A stretch of DNA of 64,000 bases. Origin: Pseudomonadota bacterium (lineage in GTDB: Bacteria > Bdellovibrionota > UBA1018). Shown piece after piece: positions 26,277 through 33,378 of this stretch. The DNA lies in assembly GCA_027485695.1 (NCBI GenBank), contig JAIXQO010000001.1, positions 62,001 to 126,000 of the forward strand, given 5' to 3'. The translations under genes and the position numbers were made by a program. The stretch's first letter is position 1, and each line of letters starts with the position of its first letter. The notes below the pieces were generated by a model. It was not told the DNA's origin. It saw only the letters and a list, made by a program, of their open reading frames with translations, and did not search any database.

Positions 26277-27569
26277 ATGACGAACCCTAGCGGAAATTCT
26301 GAAAACTTCACTCTCCATGATTTTTATAAGATCAGTGGATCCACGCTCGAGGAGCGAGTCGCCCCGTTTTCAGACGTCATTCGTGATTACAACGCCAAAG
26401 GCTACACCATGTATTCTCGGGAGGTCATCGGATCTCCTGGACCGCGTGTTAGTGTCCGCGACCCTCTTACTGGCACTATCCGCGAAATGATCATGATGGG
26501 ATCCAACGACTATCTCGGGCTTTCCCATCACCCTTTGGTGAAGAATCGCGTGATCGAAACCGTTCAGAACAATGGTGTCGGCATGGGCGGTCCTCCGCTT
26601 TTGAACGGGATGAGTGAAACTCACCGAAAGCTCGAGCGCGCACTTGCTCGCCTCAAGTCCCAAGAAGACTCGTTGATTTTTGCAAGCGGGTTTCAAGCGA
26701 ACTTAGGTTGGACGAACGCACTCCTTCGAAGTGGCGACGTCGTGATTTTTGACGAACTCAATCACGCCAGCTTTTTTGATGGGCTGGCTGCCACTCGGGC
26801 TACCAGAAAAATTCGCGCTCACTCCTTCGCTCACAACGACTTGAGCGACCTCGAAGAAATGTTGAGACGCGCTCAAGAAAAACGCGGCGCTGACGGTCAA
26901 ATCTTCGTCATGGTCGAAGGCGTCTATTCGATGGATGGCGATCTCTGCCCACTTGCTCAGGTTTGCGACCTTTGCGAAAAATACGGCGCTACTCTCGTTG
27001 TCGATGATGCTCACGGCACCGGCGTGATCGGAGAACATGGCGGCGGCGCGTCCGACTATTACGGCGTCAGCGAACGCGTTGGCCTCTCGGTCGGTACTTT
27101 TAGCAAGACGTTTGGAGTGACGGGTGGATTCATCTCCGCAAGCTCCAAGGTTGTCGACTATCTACGGTTCTTCTCGCGATCCTATATTTTCTCTGCTCAC
27201 TTGCCGCAGTCGATCGCGGCAGCCGTACTCACGGGCTGTGAGATCATCCACGAGCAACCCGAACTCCGCCAAAAACTTCGAAACAACGTCGAGTACTTCG
27301 TGGAGGGACTACGCCGATTAGGGCTCGAAGTGAATTCAACCTCGGCGATCGTTCCAATCCGCACGCCACAGCCGATTGATCTACGCCTCCTCAATCGCGC
27401 GCTCCACGAGCGTGGTCTGTTCGTGAACCCGATCGAGTACCCTGCGGTCTCGTTATCAGAACAGCGAATTCGTGTGAGCCTCATGGCAACTCATACTCAG
27501 GCGGATCTCGACGAAGCGATTGGAATCATCCGCGACTGCGGACGAGAACACGGATTGATCGCCCGATAA
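26277..27569 (+). CDS. Serine palmitoyltransferase-like alpha-oxoamine synthase
   Basis: 430 residues, PLP-dependent, condensing an acyl thioester with an amino acid with loss of CO2. Visible motifs are MMGSNDYLGL (73-82), VMVEGVYSMDGD (211-222), VVDDAHGTG (241-249) and Schiff-base Lys277 in GTFSKTFG. The C-terminal block LFVNPIEYPAV followed by RIRVSLMATHT is closer to bacterial serine palmitoyltransferases than to BioF or 2-amino-3-ketobutyrate ligase. The product would then be a 3-ketosphinganine-type amino ketone. The preceding lipid kinase and phosphatase agree with a sphingoid route; an autoinducer synthase of the CqsA/LqsA type is the main alternative, given the response regulator gene just downstream. 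Confidence 0.82.
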   Translation: MTNPSGNSENFTLHDFYKISGSTLEERVAPFSDVIRDYNAKGYTMYSREVIGSPGPRVSVRDPLTGTIREMIMMGSNDYLGLSHHPLVKNRVIETVQNNGVGMGGPPLLNGMSETHRKLERALARLKSQEDSLIFASGFQANLGWTNALLRSGDVVIFDELNHASFFDGLAATRATRKIRAHSFAHNDLSDLEEMLRRAQEKRGADGQIFVMVEGVYSMDGDLCPLAQVCDLCEKYGATLVVDDAHGTGVIGEHGGGASDYYGVSERVGLSVGTFSKTFGVTGGFISASSKVVDYLRFFSRSYIFSAHLPQSIAAAVLTGCEIIHEQPELRQKLRNNVEYFVEGLRRLGLEVNSTSAIVPIRTPQPIDLRLLNRALHERGLFVNPIEYPAVSLSEQRIRVSLMATHTQADLDEAIGIIRDCGREHGLIAR

Positions 27570-27582
27570 AGGCGACATCAGA

Positions 27583-28212
27583 TTATTTCACTTTTCCTTG
27601 AAGGTAGGCTGCCATCATCTCCGCCGTATTGCGGACATTGATTTTCGCCATGATGTTCGACCGATGGCTTTTGACGGTTTCGGATGAACACTTCAGAATA
27701 TTTGCGATCTCCCGACTTGTGTGACCTTTGGCGATCCACTCAAGTACCTCGTACTCTCTCGGTGTCAGAGAAGGACGAGTCGAGACTTGACTCAGTAATT
27801 TTTCGACGGCCGGATCCACATAAGGAATTCCGGTGTTATCGTGCGCAGCTTTGAAAATCGATCTTAGGTTCTCTACAGAGTGTGTTTTTTGCAGCAGTGC
27901 TTGCACTCGGTACTGAAGTACTTGTCTTAAGATCGCAGGATTATCACAATTCGTCAGCACGATGATCTTCAGTGCCGGCGCGATTTCCCGAATCATGCGA
28001 ATGATTTCTATGCCTGAAAAATCGGGAAGTCCCAGATCCAACACCAAAACATCCGGCATCCGTTTCTTGATCTCATCGAGCGCCTCATTCCCACTCCCAG
28101 TCTTTCTGAGATTGAATGGCTCTGGATGAGAGCTTCGTAGAACATATTCGACGCCCATTTGACAAATCGGATGGTCGTCGCACAGGAGAATATCTTTGAT
28201 GGGTTGTGACAT
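27583..28212 (-). CDS. NarL/FixJ-type response regulator
   Basis: 209 residues: a receiver domain (1-120) with acidic pocket D12-D13 (CDDHP), phosphoacceptor D59 (VLVLDLGLPDFSG), T/S at about 86 (IVLTNC) and Lys at about 109 (LLQKTHS), then a LuxR-type helix-turn-helix (about 146-205: LTPREYEVLEWIAKGHTSREIA, SETVKSHRSNIMAKI). It should bind DNA when phosphorylated. No histidine kinase gene is adjacent. Its end is 13 bases from the convergent alpha-oxoamine synthase gene, so control of that locus is possible but unproven. Confidence 0.93.
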   Translation of the reverse strand: MSQPIKDILLCDDHPICQMGVEYVLRSSHPEPFNLRKTGSGNEALDEIKKRMPDVLVLDLGLPDFSGIEIIRMIREIAPALKIIVLTNCDNPAILRQVLQYRVQALLQKTHSVENLRSIFKAAHDNTGIPYVDPAVEKLLSQVSTRPSLTPREYEVLEWIAKGHTSREIANILKCSSETVKSHRSNIMAKINVRNTAEMMAAYLQGKVK

Positions 28213-28347
28213 TTCTTTTCATATTGTAGTCACAACTCTCAACGAGATTCCATGACGAGAAAAAATTTCATCGTCACCCAAAGTGGGGATCCTACCTAGA
28301 CATTACTTAGATTTTTTTTGATTCGTCAAAATTTCCTCACGGATTCT

Positions 28348-28375
28348 TTGAAGATCAATATTCTCTATATAATAT
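28348..28375 (+). promoter_or_regulatory. Possible sigma-70 promoter for the 28424 gene
   Basis: TTGAAG at 28348-28353 and TAATAT at 28370-28375 with a 16-base spacer; an overlapping TATAAT starts at 28368 with a less suitable spacing. The surrounding 100 bases are AT-rich. Located about 50 bases before the probable start codon. By eye only. Confidence 0.4.
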
Positions 28376-28423
28376 ACAGGATTTTTTGAACGCATTTGAC
28401 CCTCCGTCTTGATCTCCACTAAC

Positions 28424-29809
28424 ATGGAAATCATGTTCAAAAAATTTCTCGTGATCGCTCTGCTCGCTGGATCGTTTTCTCTATCGGCTCAATCCGCGGA
28501 TCCAGGCACCATTTTTTCATCTGATTTTTCAGTCGGGGCAAGCCTCAAACATAAAAATCTACCTTCTTGCGATTGGGAAAAGCCTTTTTCAATGCGAACC
28601 AAGAGACTCTGCGCGGATGCGGGTGCCGGGACAGGGCTATATATCTCCAACAACGTTTCTTCTCTAAAACAGTTTCCCGCTTATTCACTCGCTAATCCCT
28701 CGATACACCATACCTATCTTTGGGTGGACTCCAATTCGATCATCCAAGGCGTGCAGATTTGGACAGAGAGTTCTGGCCACAACTACATGCTCAGTTATTT
28801 GATAAAAAATTATGGAGAGCCTGAACGATCCAAAGAGGTGATCGGATCTTTTTTAGGCTCAGAATTCGACAAAACCGGAAAACCCGTTTCCTCTGAATAC
28901 AAGTGGAACAAGGGTGACTACCGCTTGATCTATCGCCCCTATCAATCGAGTCGTGACTACCGGATGGGAACCGTCATTCTTGAAAACGATATCGGAAAAA
29001 AACTGCGAGAAGAATTCGCGCCCGATTCCCGCGAGAAGCAAGCAGAGCGCGCCGCTCAGCAGAAACCGCAGTCCAAGAAGATCTGCTTGGATGGTATCTG
29101 TATCGGAGATTCACCGGACTCTCTTCCGGCGGGCTTAAAGTGGGAGTTTGCGCGTCCGGAAGACTATCGCGACCTCTTGGTCCCATTAAAAGAAGCAAAA
29201 GCTGAATGGGAAAAGTCAGCTGCCCAAGCCAAGAAAGAGGGATGGGAACGTCCGGATGATTTTATGGTCCGCAATGCGCAAGGCGATATCGACAACGCCG
29301 TCAAAGAGCTCAAACGCATTTACCCGAGTGGGGACACTTCCGCGATCCAAGAGCTTGCCCGCCGCTTCTCTTCGAGTAGTGGCGAGTTCGAGGGAAATTA
29401 CTTAAAGCTCAGCGACATTCCACTGCTCAAGAAATTGAAATTTGCTTGTGATGAAAAGGTTTGGGCGTTTCGTTATGTGACGAAAAGCGGCTATCCAACC
29501 GAGGTTTTGGTTGGATACGGAGTCGAGGATGAGAAAAATGGCTCACAAAAGCTGCGAGTCGACGCCATTATTCGAAAATATCCCGAAATTCGAAGCGAAA
29601 CGGAGCTCTTCAATCACGTGACGGCGCTTGAGAAAGCGGTGGGGGCGGAGATATCTTTTGGAAACAAACAAACGCTCGCTGAGTATCCCGTACAACTGTC
29701 CTATTCGTTCGACCGACTACAGATCAATTCTAGAAACTACATCCGCTATTTCCAAAGAGACCATTTGGCAAAACATCCGGGTTGCTCTAAACGCGTATCG
29801 GTTGAATAG
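28424..29809 (+). CDS. Secreted protein of unknown function
   Basis: 461 residues from ATG at 28424; an ATG at 28433 three codons later is equally possible, and a TTG at 28409 is unlikely. A signal peptide (MFKKFLVIALLAGSFSLSAQSA) is followed by a mature part with two halves. The first (about 20-200) is beta-rich with conserved-looking YLIKNYGEPERSK and EYKWNKGDYRLIYR. A charged linker EKQAERAAQQKPQSKK leads to a second half beginning ICLDGICIGDSPDSLP. No family recognised. The next gene starts 15 bases later, so the two are probably one operon of exported proteins. Confidence 0.75.
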   Translation: MEIMFKKFLVIALLAGSFSLSAQSADPGTIFSSDFSVGASLKHKNLPSCDWEKPFSMRTKRLCADAGAGTGLYISNNVSSLKQFPAYSLANPSIHHTYLWVDSNSIIQGVQIWTESSGHNYMLSYLIKNYGEPERSKEVIGSFLGSEFDKTGKPVSSEYKWNKGDYRLIYRPYQSSRDYRMGTVILENDIGKKLREEFAPDSREKQAERAAQQKPQSKKICLDGICIGDSPDSLPAGLKWEFARPEDYRDLLVPLKEAKAEWEKSAAQAKKEGWERPDDFMVRNAQGDIDNAVKELKRIYPSGDTSAIQELARRFSSSSGEFEGNYLKLSDIPLLKKLKFACDEKVWAFRYVTKSGYPTEVLVGYGVEDEKNGSQKLRVDAIIRKYPEIRSETELFNHVTALEKAVGAEISFGNKQTLAEYPVQLSYSFDRLQINSRNYIRYFQRDHLAKHPGCSKRVSVE

Positions 29810-29824
29810 AACGGTGGTAGTCGA

Positions 29825-30298
29825 ATGAAGCATGCGAGCACCGCTGTTTGGTTGGGATTCTTTCTACTCTTTGTCGGGGTAGGATTCGCATCAACACGTA
29901 TTCGAGGTAAAAAGATGAGCCCAACTAAGCGATCAGACTACGTACTCGCGACCACTCAAGTTCCGGCTCAATACGCGGTACCTTTTGGTCAGCGGAGTGA
30001 GCCAGGACAATCGTTTCAGTTCCCGGATTTCATTCTCGCCCATCGTTACTGGCGCGACCTAAATGCAGAAGAGCAGCGGCAAAAAGATCAATCGAACGCC
30101 GAAGGCATCGACGGAGGCGCTTCCATGACGGCGCCGTTCAATGGGTTTGAAGTCAGAAGCCTAGACGGAAAATCGCTCGATACCCTCGAGCTCTCGATTT
30201 TGCCCTATGCATCGGAACACCTCACCGTGAATGGTAAAAAATTCATGCTGCGCAATGACCAAGATACCGACAAACAGTGGGTCGTTCGTCAGTACTAA
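29825..30298 (+). CDS. Small exported or membrane-anchored protein of unknown function
   Basis: 157 residues. The N-terminus has a hydrophobic segment (residues 8-23, VWLGFFLLFVGVGFAS) that could be a signal peptide or an anchor; the rest is polar with no further membrane helix. It follows the preceding secreted protein by 15 bases. No domain recognised. A strong hairpin terminator begins 13 bases after the stop. Confidence 0.65.
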   Translation: MKHASTAVWLGFFLLFVGVGFASTRIRGKKMSPTKRSDYVLATTQVPAQYAVPFGQRSEPGQSFQFPDFILAHRYWRDLNAEEQRQKDQSNAEGIDGGASMTAPFNGFEVRSLDGKSLDTLELSILPYASEHLTVNGKKFMLRNDQDTDKQWVVRQY

Positions 30299-30311
30299 TC
30301 CTACCTCTACC

Positions 30312-30362
30312 AAAAAACAAAAAGGGGAACTGCCGCAAGGCAGGTTCCCCTTTTTGTTTTTT
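30312..30362. terminator. Bidirectional hairpin terminator, copy 1
   Basis: A-run and C, then GGGGAA-CTGCC, GCAA tetraloop, GGCAG-G-TTCCCC and TTTTTG plus T-run: the A and T tracts pair as well, giving a very long stem with one bulged G. It can stop transcription in both directions: from the 28.4-30.3 kb operon on plus, and from tRNA-side transcription on minus. It is one of two near-identical copies (the other at 30487). Confidence 0.85.
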
Positions 30363-30381
30363 GGTGGCGGAGAGAGAGAGA
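30363..30381 (-). repeat. Duplicate of the tRNA-Ser 3' end
   Basis: These 19 bases are identical to 30535-30553, which hold the last 17 bases of the tRNA-Ser gene including encoded CCA. The rest of a tRNA is not present: the following sequence to about 30486 is unrelated. Together with the adjoining terminator copy, the duplicated unit is about 65-70 bases, repeated at a 172-base offset. The arrangement resembles an attachment-site duplication next to a tRNA gene but no integrase is present. Confidence 0.7.
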
Positions 30382-30486
30382 CGCGAGGGCGGCGAAACGA
30401 TCCGGTGGATCGTTTTGAAGACACGCGTGCCCGAGAGATCGCGAAGCGAGCCTCACAGGGATTCGAATCGAAATCCTCCCCTACTG
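30382..30486. other. Unexplained spacer between the two tail copies
   Basis: About 105 bases between the duplicated tRNA tail and the second terminator. It holds a 9-bp perfect hairpin AAACGATCC-GGT-GGATCGTTT (30395-30415) and a short GC-rich region, but no tRNA fold or open reading frame with a ribosome site. Confidence 0.4.
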
Positions 30487-30533
30487 AAAAACAAAAAGGG
30501 AACCGCCGTGAGGCAGGTTCCCTTTTTGTTTTT
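30487..30533. terminator. Bidirectional hairpin terminator, copy 2 (downstream of tRNA-Ser)
   Basis: Minus-strand transcription leaving the tRNA-Ser gene meets this hairpin almost at once. Stem GGGAACC-GCC with loop GTGA, pairing GGC-A-GGTTCCC with a bulged A, extended by paired A and T tracts. It differs from copy 1 at a few paired positions, so both keep a GNRA-type loop and full pairing. Confidence 0.88.
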
Positions 30534-30536
30534 CGG

Positions 30537-30626
30537 TGGCGGAGAGAGAGAGATTCGAACTCTCGAACGATGTTACTCGTTGCACCCTTAGCAAGGGTGT
30601 GGTTTCGGCCACTCACCCATCTCTCC
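30537..30626 (-). tRNA. tRNA-Ser (anticodon GCU)
   Basis: 90 bases on the minus strand including an encoded 3' CCA. Acceptor stem GGAGAGA/TCTCTCC with discriminator G; D-arm GTGAGTGGCCGAAACC; anticodon stem CACCC/GGGTG with loop TTGCTAA, anticodon GCT (complement of AGC at 30590-30592); a long variable arm as in class II tRNAs; T-arm GAGAG-TTCGAATC-TCTC. It reads AGC and AGU serine codons. Confidence 0.95.
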
Positions 30627-30872
30627 GCAGGTCTCTTCCGATAGACCTTTACCCTACCAAAACGGACCTATACGGGCAAAGGGAAAGTCGGCCAAAACTG
30701 CCGACCTTTGGCCGAAAACTCCGTTCAAACGCCGATTTAACTCCGTTTACACGCCCTTTTCCCCCATTTCACCCGGCAATTCTGACCGATTGCGACAACC
30801 ATTATGAAAAAGCGAAAATTCTCTAATGAGGTCCAAGCGTTCTGCCAGATCTCACACCGATCAAGGGGGTTT

Positions 30873-32255
30873 ATGCTGACGACGCAACTTGAACAGTTTT
30901 TAAAATCCGCGCAGGAGCTCGAGAATCAACTCCAAGATGAGCGCAGAAAAAATCAGCGCATCGCGCGTGACTACCTACAGACACGCCACACCCTGGAGTC
31001 GGCGGTCAAACAACTTCAAGAACGGCTACGTTCACGCGAAACCTTGCTTCAAACCGTTCAACAGTCGTCGCAAGGCTATCAGCAAAAAGAAAAACAGTAC
31101 GAACAGATGATCGCCAATCTGCGCGCGCGCGACGAGCAGATGCAGAAATCAATCGACGAGCTCCGCAGACTGAATCACGAAAAAGGTCTCGCTCTCCAGA
31201 CCCAAGGCTCCAAGTCGGTCGCAATCGAAGAGGAACTCTCCCACTATAAGTCCGCGTGGCCACAAGTGATGGAGCGAGACACCGAAGCGCGTAAGATTCT
31301 CGCCGAACGTGAAAAATGGCTAGAACAGGCCAACTCACACCGAGTGAAAAACGAGGAGCTGAGGAAAATAGCCCAAGCCCAGGCTGAGAGAATCGCCCTT
31401 CAGGAACGGCACCTCGCTGACTATCAAAAAGAACTTCAGAGCGCGCTGATTCGTCTTCAAAGTTCGGAGACGAAATTCAGTCAGATTCAAAAAGAGTATC
31501 AGCTCGCGCAACAGAACAAGAAATCGTTGGATGCCGAGATTCAGCAGGTCCGTACTCACCTAGAAGAGAAGTTCAAATGGGAAGTCGCAACCGAGCGCGA
31601 AAAGATCAAAGCGGAACTTGAAAAAGACGCTGCGCTCGATCGCGAACGTTTCCGGGAACTCAGCCGCAAGGCGATTCAAGGTGAGATCGACCGCCTGATG
31701 AATCATGAACGAGCCCGCCACCGCGCACTATCAGAAGAGCTCGAAGAATCCCAACGCTCCCTCCATGCGCTGAGGTCCCAGACCGCGGCTCTTGAGCAAG
31801 AGCTTCGAACCTCCCAGGATCGCCTAAGAAAATCGATCGAAGAAACAGCCCAGGCCGATGAGAATCGTCGTCGCGAACACGCGAGTGAAATTCGCCGCAA
31901 AGACGAGTGGGCTGAGAATCTCGAACAAGAGAATCAGTCGCTCCATGAAGCTCAGCGAAACGCTGTGCTAAAAATCGAATCGCTCGAGAATCGTCTCAAT
32001 GAAATCGAATCGCAGAACCATGTATCGGATGAGCAGTCGACTCGACTCATTTCGCAACTCGATGAAACGAAAAAACAAGCCTCACGTGCGCTGGTCCTAG
32101 AGCGCCTGAAACACGATCAATCCATTGCTGCACTTCAGGCGAGAATCGATCGATTGGAGCGAGAAGCCCACCAAATCACTCGAATCGAAGATATGGATTC
32201 CGAAGAGGAATCCGCCGAGATCTGGACCGCAATGCCGGTCCTGATTGAACATTAA
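30873..32255 (+). CDS. Long coiled-coil protein
   Basis: 460 residues from ATG at 30873, where GGGGG lies just upstream; an ATG at 30804 would add 23 residues and has no ribosome site. Almost the whole chain is heptad-patterned and very rich in Glu, Gln, Arg, Lys and Leu with no Pro or Gly breaks (for example AQELENQLQDERRKNQRIAR), so a continuous alpha-helical coiled coil is expected. No signal peptide or membrane segment, so it is cytoplasmic. The C-terminus ends in an acidic tail (EDMDSEEESAEIW). A scaffold or chromosome/cell-shape role is conceivable; function unknown. Confidence 0.8.
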   Translation: MLTTQLEQFLKSAQELENQLQDERRKNQRIARDYLQTRHTLESAVKQLQERLRSRETLLQTVQQSSQGYQQKEKQYEQMIANLRARDEQMQKSIDELRRLNHEKGLALQTQGSKSVAIEEELSHYKSAWPQVMERDTEARKILAEREKWLEQANSHRVKNEELRKIAQAQAERIALQERHLADYQKELQSALIRLQSSETKFSQIQKEYQLAQQNKKSLDAEIQQVRTHLEEKFKWEVATEREKIKAELEKDAALDRERFRELSRKAIQGEIDRLMNHERARHRALSEELEESQRSLHALRSQTAALEQELRTSQDRLRKSIEETAQADENRRREHASEIRRKDEWAENLEQENQSLHEAQRNAVLKIESLENRLNEIESQNHVSDEQSTRLISQLDETKKQASRALVLERLKHDQSIAALQARIDRLEREAHQITRIEDMDSEEESAEIWTAMPVLIEH

Positions 32256-32260
32256 GCGAA

Positions 32261-33223
32261 TTATCCCGCCCTTTTAACGAGACACATCTCAGCAACCTGA
32301 GCTTCTGGGCGGATTTCGGACAAGATTCTCCAGAATTCTTCGAGAGTACGAGCTTCGATCTTTTCGCCGGAGTCCAAGATGATATCAACCCGAGGATTAT
32401 CAATTTCGCCGATGATCACGCGATTCAGGTAGCGATCCGATTCGATAAACTGCCGTTTGAGTTCATCGATCACTTTCGGGAACTTTTTCCCGCGAAGTAC
32501 TCGTGGGCGAGCTTTTTCATCGAGGTATTCAAGTTGATCGAAGGTTCCGAAACGGGCCGGACCAAAGACTTCTGCAATCACCGCAGCTAAATTCCCTGAG
32601 ATACGACTATTGAAGAACAGATCGTTGGATATTTTGCGCAATCCACCGTTCAATTGACCGTTGCGACCACGAAAAATCCCCCCCTGGTCAATTCGGTCCA
32701 AATAACAATGGATCAACCCTTCGAGGCCATGAATGTTCGGGTAGCGTCGCTTGAGTTCAGATTCGTAGTGCGTTTTCCACCAACTCCCCGGAATAGACGG
32801 TCCGTCATGACCGACAATCGACCCAAGGATTCGGCGCCAGCGAACGCTGGAGACATCACGTTTTTTTCGAAGATCGTTCCCGTAGATCATACTGATGCGA
32901 GCATGGTCGAGGAATGCTTTGAATCGATCGTTTCCGTATCTGCCAATATAGCGATCTTGAACGTGTTTTTCTTTGCCTAAGTCCGAAAGATAGATCGCCG
33001 CCACGAGAACATCCGGGTCGCAGCCGCAAGTCACCAGGTTCTCGCGGTGACCACGGAGCGTCTTCACCATCCGGAGAACGTGTTTGAGGTTCTCATTTCT
33101 TCGGGTCGGACCCGTTTTTCGGTATTCCAATAGGATGTCCATGACGAACATCCGCATCGTCGGATCTAAAACCAGTTTCGCAGGGCGGGTACGGGCGTTT
33201 TCCATCTCTAAAGAAATCGGCAA
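32261..33223 (-). CDS. HD-domain-like protein of unknown function
   Basis: 320 residues. Spacing of H (LKHVLRMVKTL), an xD pair (AIYLSDLGKEKHV), H (FLDHARISMIY), HD (SIVGHDGP) and D (CYLDRIDQGG) looks like the metal ligands of the HD phosphohydrolase fold, but the defining HD is replaced by Ser-Asp, so catalysis is uncertain. The C-terminal 100 residues are charged with no recognised domain. No signal peptide. It is convergent with the coiled-coil gene with 5 bases between stops. Confidence 0.6.
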   Translation of the reverse strand: MPISLEMENARTRPAKLVLDPTMRMFVMDILLEYRKTGPTRRNENLKHVLRMVKTLRGHRENLVTCGCDPDVLVAAIYLSDLGKEKHVQDRYIGRYGNDRFKAFLDHARISMIYGNDLRKKRDVSSVRWRRILGSIVGHDGPSIPGSWWKTHYESELKRRYPNIHGLEGLIHCYLDRIDQGGIFRGRNGQLNGGLRKISNDLFFNSRISGNLAAVIAEVFGPARFGTFDQLEYLDEKARPRVLRGKKFPKVIDELKRQFIESDRYLNRVIIGEIDNPRVDIILDSGEKIEARTLEEFWRILSEIRPEAQVAEMCLVKRAG

Positions 33224-33311
33224 TTCATGAGGATAGGTTTAGTGAGTTTGCCGTCATAATCCGCTGTAATGGGCGATTAGTTTTTGACGTCGCTCTAGTG
33301 CGACGAATGCC

Positions 33312-33356
33312 AAAAAAAAAGTGGTGCCGGACTCCTTTCGGAAGTCAGGCACCACC
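33312..33356 (-). terminator. Rho-independent terminator of prc
   Basis: Read on the minus strand: GTGGTGCCTGACT, loop, AGTCCGGCACCAC, then a run of nine T. The stem is strong, with one mismatched pair, and lies 23 bases after the prc stop codon. Confidence 0.93.
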
Positions 33357-33378
33357 GTCTTCATTGCACGAGCTTGAT

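Noticed and set aside
30312-30553. Possible CRISPR array
   Set aside because: Only two copies of the repeated unit, made of a terminator and a tRNA tail, with no cas genes.
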